From Oreohelix idahoensis (lineage: Eukaryota; Mollusca; Gastropoda; Stylommatophora; Oreohelicidae), in contig JAMPIV010015257.1 of the NCBI GenBank assembly GCA_024509875.1, positions 186,001 through 250,000 on the forward strand: a stretch of DNA of 64,000 bases, in the 5' to 3' direction. Below are positions 1 through 12,061 of the stretch, in pieces. The notes beneath the pieces are model-generated. The model saw nothing but the letters and a program-made list of their open reading frames with translations, was not told the DNA's origin and searched no databases. A program made the position numbers and the translations under genes. The stretch's first letter is position 1; the number at the start of each line of letters is the position of its first letter.

Positions 1-49
1 AATATTATTATTAATAATTATTGCGCCGGTTCAGGAGGTGTCTTGAAGG

Positions 50-324
50 TTTTTTTTTTTTAAATTAAAGAAGAAAAATATCCCGTTCAACCTCTGATGG
101 GTTATAATTAGGATATATATTGTTTTCAATTCCAAATAATATGAACAACTGCCGATATGAGAAAGTGGCATCACATTTGTCAAATTGTATACTGTATAGG
201 GAAAATCACAATTACCAATTATGCTTATATGTTAAAAACAAACAAACAAAACCAAGAAGAAACTCTGAACAAGAATAATATTAAGGTGGAGGGGTGCAAA
301 GGCCGGGTGGTTCCAGTTATATAA
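50..324. repeat. Dispersed repeat RptA, copy 1
   Basis: A T-run is followed by a sequence that recurs at 5566-5780 and 11698-11986, with the same order of words (cccgttcaacctctgatggg, ttttcaattccaaataatat, gagaaagtggcatcac). The copy ends near ggttccagttatataa, as copy 3 does. No protein is encoded. A short retroelement is likely from the homopolymer end, but no clear RNA polymerase III boxes are seen. The family is unknown to me. Confidence 0.7.
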
Positions 325-880
325 ACCCACTGTATTATGATGTGCATAGTTTTTGCATATTTAAATTTTTACATAGCTTTAGTGGGTTTTTTTTTGTTCT
401 TTTTTTTTTGTTACTTACAGAAAGATATTAAGTTAAAATTGTTTCAGTTGTACGCAACACTGAGTTGGGACTTGTATGTTACTATGTAATGTGAAATATT
501 TAGTAACTCGTGTTTCACATAATTAAATTGAGTTATCTGTATATAAATGAAGTATTGTATAGAACTAAACTAAGTTTTAAAGGTAGGTGATTAAAAATTT
601 AAGCGTATGTGTTTAATCAAGACCAAGATGGAGGTGAAATTCGTTTCTCACCTTAGACGCCGAAAGAAAAACATCAGGAATGTGTATATTTCGATGGATA
701 TCACCATGTTATGTTAAATTATAGAATAAGAGATACACCAGAGTATCTAGTGGTGTAGATATTTTCCTATAACTGACCTCGAAACCCTTGAATCGGTCGG
801 TTGGATCGGAGGGTTGATCAGTGAGTTAACAATTCACTATCGTAAAACAAGCTATTGTTACCGAAACAGAACCAGGCTCG
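325..880. other. No feature recognised
   Basis: AT-rich sequence with no open frame or repeat that I could match elsewhere in the window. Confidence 0.5.
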
Positions 881-883
881 ACA

Positions 884-1690
884 GTAAAATTCCTGGGGGA
901 CCTGGATTTCGCAGATGATGTAGCATTCTTAAGTTCAACACCAAGACAATCCCAAGAAGCAATAAATAATTTGTGTCATCTCTCGGTTAAAATTGGTCTC
1001 CAAATAAATGCCTCTAAAACTAAAGCTATGAACTTTTCTAACGAGACCTTTGATATCATCTTGAACGGGGGAAAAACTACAGAAAGTTGAAAGTTTCAAT
1101 TATTTAGGCAGTAAAATGACTCAGGATGGTGACGCAACAAGAGAAATCCATACTAGAATTGCTTTGGCAGCTAGCGCCTTCAATAGATTATCTAACATTT
1201 GGAAATTACGATCATTGAACAAACATACCAAGCTTCGTCTGTTTAATTCAAATGTTATCTCAGTGTTAACATACGGCTGTGAGAGTTGGAAAATAACAAA
1301 ATCATTGGAGAACAAGCTGAATACATTCGAGAACAAATGTCTTAGAAAACTCATGAACATCAGTTGGAAAGAATTCAAGACTAATCGACAAATAAGAGAA
1401 GACTCTAGGCAGAAATATGTCTCCGACTATATAAGGAAAAGACGATGGTCATATATCGGTCATGTCCTACGAATGCAAAACAACAGAATACCACTACAGG
1501 CGCTCACTTGGGTTCCTGAGGGTAAGCGGAAAAAAGGAAGACCAAAAGAAACACTCAGAAGAACAATAATAAGAGAAGGAAGAACGTTGGGCCTAATAAT
1601 GTGCAAGAGCTAAGAGGAGTGGCGTCACAACGAACAACCTGGAGAGCACTGGTTTCTGCCTTATGCGCCGTGTTTGGCGCTTAAAGAATT
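884..1690 (+). pseudogene. LINE reverse transcriptase, 3' remnant
   Basis: The frame starting near 884 reads through the reverse transcriptase catalytic box (FLGDLDFADDVAFLSS). After a frameshift near 1080 the 1116-1613 frame carries the end of the palm/thumb region (FNYLGSKMTQDG) and the C-terminal GHVLRM...PEGKRKKGRPK motif shared by endonuclease-reverse transcriptase LINEs. A second one-base shift near 1600 restores NNVQELRGVASQRTTWRAL before a stop. The 3' end is a short ATT repeat at 1690-1705, a usual tail type for such LINEs. The copy is 5' truncated, with no endonuclease and at least two frame breaks, so it is dead. The clade cannot be fixed from this piece. Confidence 0.85.
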
Positions 1691-1705
1691 TATTATTATT
1701 ATTAT

Positions 1706-2344
1706 GTGGAGTGAACGTCTACAAGGGAGGAGGGCTCAATCAAAAGTGGACATGGGGGAGGGGAGGGTCCAAAAATGGTAGAATTTTGTGGACGTCTTTT
1801 GTGGATGGCCCCTATGCTCCTCTAGCTATCTGTATTCTTATTTTTATATCGTCTGTTAGCTCAACTGTCAATATTGCTGCCAAGGTATATGTATGATTCT
1901 ACATCTTGTAGTTATGTTTCTTCAACTACAATATTTTTATCGTTTCCTGCATTTATTCTCATTAGCTTTGTTTTCTCCCTGTGTATATTCTGGCCCACTT
2001 GCTGTGACCTCGCATCATGTATTTGGATTTTGTCTTGCATCAGATTACGGTTATGTACCGAAGAGACAGTTCGTCGGCAAAATTGTTAACTACTATACTT
2101 TAACAAGTGCAGATAACATAATCTTTTAAGTAAAATAGTTTTTAATTAACCAGTCTTTTGCAAAGATTTTTCCTTCCGTGTGCTGCGTCTTAGCACGAGA
2201 CACTGCTCAACTATTGCCATGCCAAACTTGACTGGTTTTTTAATCTAATTTTACACAATACCGTTTACTTAGTCTGCATTTTGTTTTTTAAAGTGTGTAT
2301 GACATTATTTTAAAAAAATATATATATATATATTTTTTTTTTTT
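1706..2344. other. No feature recognised
   Basis: Contains small open frames of 60-80 codons (1663-2129) with no family motif. It ends in AT and T runs at 2319-2346. I see no gene. Confidence 0.5.
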
Positions 2345-2349
2345 TAAAG

Positions 2350-2997
<648 letters not shown>

Positions 2998-3090
2998 AAC
3001 AATTTAAACCAGTTGGGGTTTATAAGAACTATTCTATATGTCAGCTGAGGTTATAATATTAAAATGAGTCGTCCACGGGGGAATTGTTAA

Positions 3091-3190
3091 ATGTTATGGA
3101 TAAAAGTTACCTGTTGTGGATAAAAGTTAACTATTGCGGATAACAATTAATTATTGCGGATAAATGTTAACTATGGCGAATAAAAGTTGA
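3091..3190. repeat. 20-bp tandem repeat, five units
   Basis: Five diverged units of about 20 bases with consensus ctattgcggataaaagttaa. It abuts the LINE-B fragment that begins at about 3187. Confidence 0.75.
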
Positions 3191-3924
3191 TGAATCGCTT
3201 CTCCCAAGCATGCGATTACTTTTGCCTCACAATAAGTCTAAAGAAAACAAATGTGCTGGATCAGGATGTGGATGTTACTATCGACAACTATGAATTGGCA
3301 GTGGTGCACCACTTCACATACCTGGAGTCTACCATCAAAACAAACGCTCTCTGGACACATAAACTGACAGCCGCATTGGCAAAGCCGCACTGCAGGGCCG
3401 GCTCAACCGACGGTGCAACACGTGCATTTGCACGGGGCGGCAAGCTTTGGGGGGCGGCAAAAATGTTTTTTACTTATTTTTACAATCCCGCCAAATATTC
3501 CGCCTTGAGATGCCTTTGTACATCCCTGGGAGAATGTTTTCTTGTGACCAGAAATCATGTGATATACACTGTCTCGGGATTCCCAGTCAGTTCAGTGAGC
3601 AGTTTCCCACACTTTTTAATATGATGCAGCTTTTTCAATTCAACCAATGACAATCTCGCGTTACCCAGATTAGCCAACCAAAGGCTAAAATATTGATTTT
3701 TTTTATCGACCGTTCTATGGCGGCTCGAATGTTTCAGTTGTTTTCGAGTGTGTATTCAAGGAAGTTGATTTTGCTCAGTGTTAGTGTGCTATGTGTTACA
3801 GTGATAAATAAGTTTTTTAAACGTTTTATGGAAATTAGTACAGTGCTTCAGCCTCCATTCATTACTAAATAATACATTTTATTGTAGGTTTATTTAAAAC
3901 AGTTTTAATATTCAAATAGATATA

Positions 3925-6415
3925 ATGTCGGATAACAGAACACAACTATCTGGTGCCGAATATTGGAAACGGAAATTGGAAAAAGAACGCGATATTCAAA
4001 AATATAGCGGGGCTTTACATAAATATCTAAAAACTGAAACAGCTGATGTAGGACAGAAGAAAATAAGCAAATGTACCGAAACAAATGATTCTGAGCTCAT
4101 GGCAAGTACTTCTAACTCGGACCCCAGCAACGTAGATATTACTAACAATGTCGAAAATGAGACTGATTTGACCGTTTCCAATTCCAGAGATTTAAGTGAT
4201 GAACTTGAGAGTACCTCATCCGGCAAGATGGAATCCTTCTTTAAGCGAAAGACTGGAAATCGTAAAAAAAAGGCCTGCCAGCGAGACCAAAAAAATGATT
4301 TCGTTTTTCCGCACAGCTCTAATGGTCGGAAATTTTCACTAAATGTTTACACTAGGGAGCTAAGCAATTGAGAACATATTAATCGATCATGGTTAGTGTA
4401 TTCAAAAGAAAAAGAGTATGTATTTTGTTTCTGCTGTAAGTTGTTTTCCTGTAATAAAATGTCACTCATTACTGATGGCTATAATGATTGGGGTCATTTG
4501 TATGTGTATCTTAATGAACACGAAAAATCTAAAAACCACTTGGAGTCCCATACAAAGTGGATTGAATTATCGTCCAGGTTTAAATCAGTACAGACAATTG
4601 ATTCAATGCAATAACAGTTATTAAATTCAGAAGTTCGACACTGGAGGAGCATAATAGAACGCCTAATTGCTATTGTCCAGTTCTTGAGCCAACAATGCTT
4701 GCCATTTCGTGGAACATCTGATAAATTATATGACCCTAACAATGGAAATTTCTTAACGTTTGTTGGACTGATTGCCAGATTTGTTAGTGCTATGTGTGAA
4801 CATTTAATGAGTAGCTCGTGGATCAACCCAACATTACATTGGGGAAAACATTCAAAATGAATTGATTGCTCTTCTCTCTGGAACCATTAAAAAAAAAAAA
4901 TAATAATTTCTATGGCGGAGAAAGCTAAATATTATAGCATAGTTGCAGACTGTACTCCCGATGTAAGTCACATTGAACAATTAACACTAATTGTAAGATT
5001 TGTTAATAAGAATCCAGATGGTATCAACATTCTTGAGCATTTTCTTGGTTTCGTTGCTGTAGAAGCCACTACAGGCTCAGCGTTAACCGAATGCATTCTA
5101 AGAAAATTGACAGACATGAATATTCCAATCGCAAACATGCGTGGCCAGGGGTATGACAATGGATCAAATATGAAAGGAAAACATTCAGGAGTTCAACAAC
5201 GTATTAGGGACTTGAACCCGAGAGCTTTTTATATCCCTTGCTGTTTTCATTCTCTCAACTTGGTGGTCAATGATGCCGCGATGCCATCTAGAAAAGGGGT
5301 TTTATTTTTTTAAACGTTTCAGAAATTGTATGTGTTTTTCTCAGCGTCAACACTGCGTTGGGGAATCCTTAAGAAACAAATTACAACGCCCAAGCCACTA
5401 AGTACAACTCGCTGGGAATCTAGAATCGAGGCCATTCGTCCTTTAAGATATTATATTGAGGAATTTTATGATGAATTGATAGAAATTGCTGATGACGAGT
5501 CAGTGGACAAAATGGCGAGACATGAAGCTGAAACTGCCCTAAAACTCAGAGATTTTAAATTTGTATGTTTTTTTTTTTTTTTGGTTTTTTTTTTTTTTTC
5601 ATTAATGAAAAAAAAAAAAAAATCCCGTTCAACCTCTGATGGGTTATAATTAGGATATATATTGTTTTCAATTCCAAATATTATGAGCAACTGCCGACAT
5701 GAGAAAGTGGCATCACATTTGTCAAATCAATGTAAATAGGGATAATCACAATTGTGGTTATACGTTAAATAAATAGAAAAAAAAAAATTTATGTTGTCTG
5801 TTTATATGGCACTATGTTTTAAACGAAATTAATGTTGCTAGTAAACTGTTGCAAAGCATAAAAATGGAATTGACTAGTGCCATAACAACTTTGAGAAATG
5901 TTCTCCAAAGCCTTAAGAATCTCAGAAAAGATGAATCATTTCAAAATTTTCTTCTTGATGCTACAATCTTAGCTGAGAAAGTTGAAGCTGATCCTGATTT
6001 AATACCAACGTTTGAATATACTAGAGTGCGTTCACAGAAAAAGCAACACAACTTTGAAGCAAGAGATGAACCTATTTAGGATCCAAAAACTAAATTCAAA
6101 ATTGAATTTTTCTTTGTTATTATTGAAGTTGCAACCGCCTATTGAAGTTCTTCGTTATATTATTTGAAAATAACATTGCTCTAATGTCGCTATAGCCTTA
6201 AGAATATTACTAACTTTGCCTGTAACGGTAGCAAGTGGTGAGCGTAGTTTTTCAAAACTGAAGCTTATTAAAACTTATTTACGCTCAGCAATGGCCGAAA
6301 CTAGATTGGAACGACTTGCCAGGATTTCAATTGAACATGAAATCTGTCAAAAATTAGACTACGCAGACCTTATTTCTGATTCTGCAAATATGAAAGCAAG
6401 AAAGGTGTCCTTTTA
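3925..6415 (+). pseudogene. hAT transposase pseudogene (ZMYM1-like type)
   Basis: Four separated frames together follow a hAT transposase of the type related to zinc finger MYM-type protein 1. The N-terminal part (3925-4371) is acidic and lysine-rich. A zinc-finger-like block EYVFCFCCKLFS follows (4396-4614). The catalytic-core region at 4912-5313 includes MRGQGYDNGSNMKG, the usual GYDN/GYDG motif, and CCFHSLNLVVNDA. RWESRIEAIRPLRYY follows at about 5410. The C-terminal dimerisation domain is at 6216-6415 (LPVTVASGERSFSKLKLIKT). Stops at 4369 and 4612, a shift near 4855-4910, a T/A-rich insertion at 5566-5780 and lesions at 6080-6210 make it inactive. Assignment rests on motifs, not on a search. 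Confidence 0.85.
5566..5780. repeat. Dispersed repeat RptA, copy 2, inside the hAT
   Basis: Interrupts the transposase just after LKLRDFKF. It carries the same words as the copies at 50 and 11698 but lacks their last ~80 bases. T and A runs flank it on both sides. It is therefore younger than the hAT. Confidence 0.75.
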
Positions 6416-7440
6416 AGCAGTAGATACTTCAAACAATATCAATTCAAATAATGTAAAAATAGTGCTAAAAACTATAACATGTACATACTATAGTTAAGTG
6501 TTTGTGACTCAACAGTTCATCGTTCCACATGAGAAGAGCATCCCCTCCCTATATGTAAGTAATGTAACTACATTTATTTCATATAATTGTCTCTAATAAA
6601 GTCAATGGTTTATTTTACGATTATACAGTATTTTCATCAATTTATCAATGTATTATTATTAATGGTACTATTTAAAATTAGGCTAATGGTCATGAAATTA
6701 ATGTTGAAGCTTGTTTAACATAATGGTTTTTAAAATTTCAAACGGAGGTTGGGCTGTGCGGCAAGGTATGGTATTGCACGGGGCGGCAAAATTCCTAGGG
6801 CCGGCCCTGAGCAGCAGCCATCTTTGCCCGCCTCACAACGCGTGTTTGGAGAAACTCCAAACTACCAAAAGACTAAAGCTGCTGTTTATAATGCCTGCGT
6901 CACCAGCGCGCTTCTAAAGGCAGCGAGACATGGACAACTTATGCTAAGCACGAAAGAAGGCTCTGTACCATCCATCTACGGTGTCTACGTCATATTCTTG
7001 GTATTTCGTGGAAGGACATGGTGACAAATGTCAAGATGCTGGCCTTTATACATGTATACACTGCTTAGGCGGCGCAGAATACGCTGACTTGGCTATGTCC
7101 ACCGCATGGAAGATGGTCGCATCCCCAAATATATTTTCTACGGGCAACTAGCAGATGGCAAAAGAACAGTCTGGCGACCGCAGCTGAGGTTCAAAGATGT
7201 GTACAAGAGAGACATGAAGGCACTGGACATAAATCCAGCAACCTGGGAGGGTGGAGGTGCCGATCCAACCGGTGGCGATGCTTCTTACGGTACCACTTCA
7301 GATTGGGCAAAAAAAAAAAGCACTCTCACGACAAGCAGAAGAGAAAAGAACACGCCGAAAGGAACAGCAGACAAAAATAAACGCTAAGGGCTAACACTTC
7401 AGGGGAGCATTCACGTCGCCAGTTGTGACTGGAGGGGCTG

Positions 7441-8019
7441 CTGCTGCTACTACTACGACCAAATACACAAGTTTATAGCTAGAAGCGCTTATCATTCATT
7501 CATTAAGGGGTGGAGCTACAGCGCATTTTAAGTCAAACTAGCATGAAAGTGAAAATTGGGATTAGTCTATATTCGGATAAATTATATTCACATGAATCTA
7601 AATATGTACAAATCATTTGTCAGTGTCACGAAATAACCATACTCTTCACTTTATCTGTGTTCTACCTGTTTTTTTTCTCTATCTTGTGCCTTCCATTTAT
7701 GTCTTCCTTACCCGTATTTTCTCTCACATTGGAACGCATGACTCAGGTTTCGCGTTGTTATTTTCGCATGATCTATCATGGGTAGAGATAACGTTAACAT
7801 CCCCATCTGGAAGCAGGCAGACCAATCTGCTGTACCTCTGTAAAACAAACACAGGCGTGAACGTAGTCGCTCACCAAGCTTGGCACGCGTACTTCTTGTA
7901 TGGTTAATCGAAAGATAAGCTGCGAATGTACTTTCGGTGTGGCAGAAATGTTATGCAACATTACCGCGGGTGGAATCCTATTTGTTAGCATTTATGATAA
8001 ATTTAATTATCTGATCCAT
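7441..8019. other. No feature recognised
   Basis: After a short CTG/CTA run the sequence has only small open frames with no recognisable motif. Confidence 0.5.
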
Positions 8020-8640
8020 AGTGCATCTGTTCTTCCTAAATCCTGACTGAGTTTGACTATATAAATTATTATTTTCCAAATAAAACTTTTATCTTTTATT
8101 TACTATGGTTTCTAATATTTTACCTAGATGGGAAGTTAACGAAATTGGTCTGTATGAACGGGCATCTTTTTCTGGTTTTAGAATTGGAATAATAACTGCT
8201 GTTTTCCTTGTCTTTGGAAATTTTCCTGCTTTCAAAATTTGTTAAACAGTTATGTTACAATTTCTATGGTACTTTTTGGTATATGTTTCAAGATTTCGTA
8301 GCTCAAGATGTCATGCCCTGATGATGTATTTGTTTTTTCCTTTACTGCATTTTCAACTTCCTCCATTGTAATATATGCATTTAAATATGATAAATTGTCA
8401 GTATTCTCAGGGACTTTTTTACCGAGTTTTTTAAGAAGTGTTGCTCTTCTGTTGGTTTCAGCCTATCCTAGTTTTTACATAGAACTAACTCTATGATAAT
8501 ATCTGGCCAGCACTTCTGCTTTCTGCCCTTTCAAGTCTTTTTATAGTAGGTATCATCATATGTTTAGTCTGCCTTTAATTGCTTTTAACTTATTCCATAT
8601 ATCTATTATAAAGTTATTTGAAGGGTTCAGTGTTTGGAAG
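8020..8640 (-). pseudogene. LINE J2 fragment (linker and start of reverse transcriptase)
   Basis: Read on the minus strand it gives NNFIIDIWNKLKAIKGR, then EEVENAVKEKTNTSSGHDIL and SYEILKHIP, followed after breaks by pieces matching the YRPISLTSHLGKILE region of the copy at 50397. This is the region between endonuclease and reverse transcriptase of the RNase H-bearing LINE J2. It has several stops and frameshifts and no 3' end. Confidence 0.75.
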
Positions 8641-8839
8641 AAATTTTTCATATTTTTCTTTTGCCTTAAGTGTTTTTATGTTTGGTTCATTGCGACGATA
8701 CGGTTGTGCGATCTCAAGTCCACTCCGGCAGGATTGCATTACATTCCCGTGCGAGTGATATTTTCTTATTTTTCTCTCCCCTGCCATTATTATGTGGCAT
8801 ATTTTATGCACCATTGTTTACTCTCTATGCTGAATATAG

Positions 8840-8886
8840 TAGGGTGAAGTCTCTAACACTCCACACCCCTACGGAAGTATCGACCA
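8840..8886 (+). repeat. SINE-B fragment
   Basis: ggtgaagtctctaacactcc followed by cccctacggaagtatc matches the body of the tRNA-related repeat at 40384-40640. The reverse complement occurs at 63160-63232 and 22550-22680. It is a small remnant. Confidence 0.6.
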
Positions 8887-9775
8887 CTCGACTATCTTTA
8901 ATTTTGCTTTGAGCCGATCCCAGACAGAACTGTAATAACGCCATGTAATTTGACCGATCAACGACTGATAAGTTTTCGCTTCATTCGTCTGGCCACATTT
9001 GATAGAGACGGTCATCTCTATTGATCCATTTGAACGTGACGGTCCACCATTTGACTCCATATGGCCAACGACGATCCCCATGTTTGCACAAGACGGGTGA
9101 TAATGAGGTAATCGCTTCCGATGTATGTTCTGTATCGAGATTACAGATAAATCTGGGCGGACAACGGAAACGTGAGCCTGTTAGAGTGCTCCAAACAAAT
9201 GTACTTAGCAGAAGAACGAGATTCGATTGGATTGGTTGATTTGAGAGGCCGGAATATACAATGTATCTCATTGGAAAATTAGGCGGAAACACAGCTGGAA
9301 TTTGAACTGAGGATTGTGAGATATAATGTAGTGGCAAACGTCAGACTAGCGACTCATAAAGCCAGAAAGAAAAAGGAGAACATTTGATTTTCTATTTTTC
9401 TCAAGTTCGTGGTTACAAGCCATCATACGATTTGTGGTACTAACGTCGCTAGTGTGAGAGAAAAGCATCCACCCTCACCGCCTACAGTGGAAGAGAGTGT
9501 GGAGAAGGCTTTCGTCATCACAGAATTGATAAACCACAGCTGCAGGACTCAGCTAGAGTTAAGTTTCTTATAAAAAGGCACCAGCAAAACAGACATTTGA
9601 TCAATCCTCACCTATGTCTCCGTGATGAAACTTTTATCTCAATTTCCCCAATCTTTCCATATTTATTTTAACTGTTAAAGACTAATTCGTTATTAAAATT
9701 GTTACATGTTGTTTTAAAACTAAGCAATCATAGTCGCTTCAGTTTTATATGTATAAAAGCAAACGTATGAGCCAG

Positions 9776-9778
<3 letters not shown>
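8887..9778. other. No gene recognised
   Basis: Mixed-composition sequence with only short frames on both strands. A weak tRNA-like stretch on the minus strand at about 9280-9365 is noted among the rejected items. Confidence 0.45.
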
Positions 9779-9872
<94 letters not shown>

Positions 9873-9878
9873 CATAAC
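9779..9878. repeat. (TA)n microsatellite with TATG variants
   Basis: A TA run interrupted by tatgta words. Its right half is the reverse complement of its left half, so the region can fold on itself. Confidence 0.9.
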
Positions 9879-10087
9879 CTCTAAACAGAGCTATTACTTA
9901 TAAGAGGAATTTCGTTGGATTACACCAACTGGGGGCTTGAACGGGCTAAACCATTGCTTAAATCCTTCACAAAAGGCGACGGACCAGATATAATGCGTTA
10001 ACAATTGTTCAGCCCAATGCAACATTGTTCGTGACTTCTGGAAATATCTTGTGAAAGCTACCTTAAGGTAGAAGTGTCATTAATCTT

Positions 10088-11435
10088 CTATCTACATATC
10101 TGCCAAGAGTAATCTTGCGCGCTGGTAGATACCTCGGAAGCCAATATTAGATACTCTTGAGTTTTGGTCACTGTTGGACCACTACTGCAAAGCAGGGGAG
10201 GCAATCCGTGACATTCATTTCTTATGTTCTTATAAATATCTAAATTATCTTCGGATCTTTTCTTTCTGTATTCATGAAGAGCTTGTTTTCTTTTGTTTTT
10301 GAATTTCCGTACATTTAACTGTCCACCATGGTACTGGGTTTTTATTCCAATGTTCATTCTTTTTTTAATTCTTAATGTGGTGTGGAATTATTTGTTGTGG
10401 TATATATTCATTTGGTATATGTTTAACAGCTATTAATAATATTTCTCTTGTGATAACAGTAGTATATACAATCCGGTGGTACCACCATGGGAACTCAAGA
10501 AATCAGATATATACTACCACCTGGAAGGCATAATTAATAAAACAACTAATATGGCTACTATCAAAAACAAAGCCAGGAAATATATTCAACAAATATCAAA
10601 GGACAGTATTACAGTGTACACAGATGGATCTAAAGGAGATGATAACAAATTGGGGATAGGAATTTATGTTCCCATGTGGCAAATGGTGAAAGGATTTAGT
10701 ATAACAGATAATACTGTTTTCATGGCAGAGATGGATGCAATTCTGAAAGCTCTGGAAATCTTCTCTAGCAACCCTCCTCATAAATTGACAACATTAGCAG
10801 ACTCATTTTCTGCTATTCAAGCTATAAGAAACCTACGAGATTGCAGCAGACCTGATATAGCAGAAGAGATATTATTGGCAAGTACTTACCTATGCTCCAG
10901 ATGAGGTAGCTTTGATACCTTCACATGTTGGCATAGAATGAAATGAAAAGGCGGATAAAGAAGCTAAGAAAAGTAGAAATATTAGAAACCAAATAAATGT
11001 AGGGATGAATAAAACAGAGATCAAAAGCTTAATTAAAAGAATAATAACTGAGGAATGGACAGTAGAGTGGGATGGAAGTCTGAAAGGGCAGACATGCATA
11101 TAAACTGTTCAAGGCTCCAACAAGAACGTGTCAGGTATCTAGAGAACTAAAAATTCCTAGCAATAAGAAACTTCTTAGACTGCAACTAGGAATGGGCTTC
11201 TTTAGAAAAGAAGACACTGTGTAGAGTGTCTAGAAAAAAAATAATATAGAGCATTTCCTATTAAAATGTAGGAAGTATAAACAACAGAGAAAACCAATAT
11301 TAGATTATTTACAGGCATGCCATTCATCCATACATGTGGAACAGGTGTTGAGAATAGACAGACCTAGAGAATTGCACAATATAGTAAAACAGTAAATACC
11401 AAGAACTAAAATTAATGTATAAGGATCAATGATGG
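10088..11435. mobile_element. LINE J2 copy with 5' inversion
   Basis: The left half reads on the minus strand. In broken frames from 10460 down to about 10150 it gives NPVPWWTVKC and RKQALHEYRKKRSEDNLDIY, the linker between endonuclease and reverse transcriptase. The right half reads on the plus strand from about 10470: VPPWELKKSDIYYHLEGI, then RNase H (YTDGSKGDDNKLGIGIY, AEMDAILKALEI), then a degraded C-terminal tail to about 11430. The upstream segment is inverted in front of the downstream segment, as left by twin priming during LINE insertion. Most of the reverse transcriptase is missing at the junction. The copy is inactive. Confidence 0.75.
10476..10904 (+). pseudogene. RNase H domain of LINE J2
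   Basis: 142 codons: the TDGS motif (first catalytic Asp), AEMDAILKALEIF (catalytic Glu), then LADSFSAIQAIRNL where other copies have LTDSLS. The frame breaks near 10900 before the last histidine/aspartate motif. It is the downstream half of the inverted copy. Confidence 0.8.
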
Positions 11436-11697
11436 TGTGAGGAAAAGGGGTAGTCTGATGGGGTGCTTGTATGGCTGCTGGCAGATAATTGGTGGATTTT
11501 ATGTAATCTCGGACACTCTCGGACTTTCTCACCCCTTTTCACCTTGTTAACAACAGGGCAGTTTTGAGAGATTTCATTTTATTCTTTGTCAATATATTTT
11601 TATTCGTTTGTTGTTTTTTTTTAATTGTTTGTTTGGGTCTTGGAAAGGGGAGGTCACACACAAAAAAACATTCACACAAATTTGTTTTTGATTTACT

Positions 11698-11986
11698 TTT
11701 TTTTTTTTTTTTTAAATTTTAATGAAGAAAAATATCCCGTTCAACCTCTGATGGGTTATAATTAGGATATATACTGTTTTCAATTCCAAATAATATGAAC
11801 AACTGCCGACATGAGAAAGTGGCATCACACCTGTCAAATCATTGTAAATAGGGACAATCACAAGTATGCTTATACGTTAAATAAAAAAATTAATAAATAA
11901 AAGAAACGAACAAAATCAAGAAGAAACTCTGAACAAGAATAATATTAAAGGAGGGGTGTAAAGGCCTGGTGGTTCCAGTTATATAA
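11698..11986. repeat. Dispersed repeat RptA, copy 3
   Basis: The most complete copy. A T-run at 11698 is followed by the shared body and the shared end at ggttccagttatataa. It agrees with copy 1 over its whole length with scattered substitutions. Confidence 0.75.
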
Positions 11987-12061
11987 CTGACTTTAACAGA
12001 AATTTAATTGACTTTCATCTGTTAAAAGTCATATGCATTGTAAGAACAGCATCAAACCTTC

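Larger units (their letters stand above)
3393..6809 (+). mobile_element. hAT DNA transposon, decayed, inserted in LINE-B
   Basis: The left end cagggccggctcaac and the right end, read inward as cagggccggccctaggaa, form terminal inverted repeats. Both are followed by a shared GC-rich subterminal block (gcacggggcggcaa). The element lies between two halves of one LINE-B protein, so its limits are well placed. An 8-base target duplication, usual for hATs, is not recognisable and may have decayed. Inside are the transposase remnant and a later RptA insertion. Confidence 0.85.
3187..7440 (+). pseudogene. LINE-B reverse transcriptase fragment, split by a hAT
   Basis: The left part, 3187-3392, reads RFSQACDYFCLTISLKKTNV and HHFTYLESTI, a reverse transcriptase segment downstream of the catalytic box. 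The right part, 6810-7400, continues the same protein in broken frames: AATFARLTTRVW, ETWTTYAKHERRL, ILGISWKDMVTN, then RWSHPQIYF in place of GRIPKDIFYG. The 3' untranslated end (cttcaggggagcattc..gtgactggagggg) and the trinucleotide tail at 7439-7455 match the copy at 39800-40215. The 3417-base hAT at 3393-6809 interrupts it. It is a truncated pseudogene with several shifts. Confidence 0.85.
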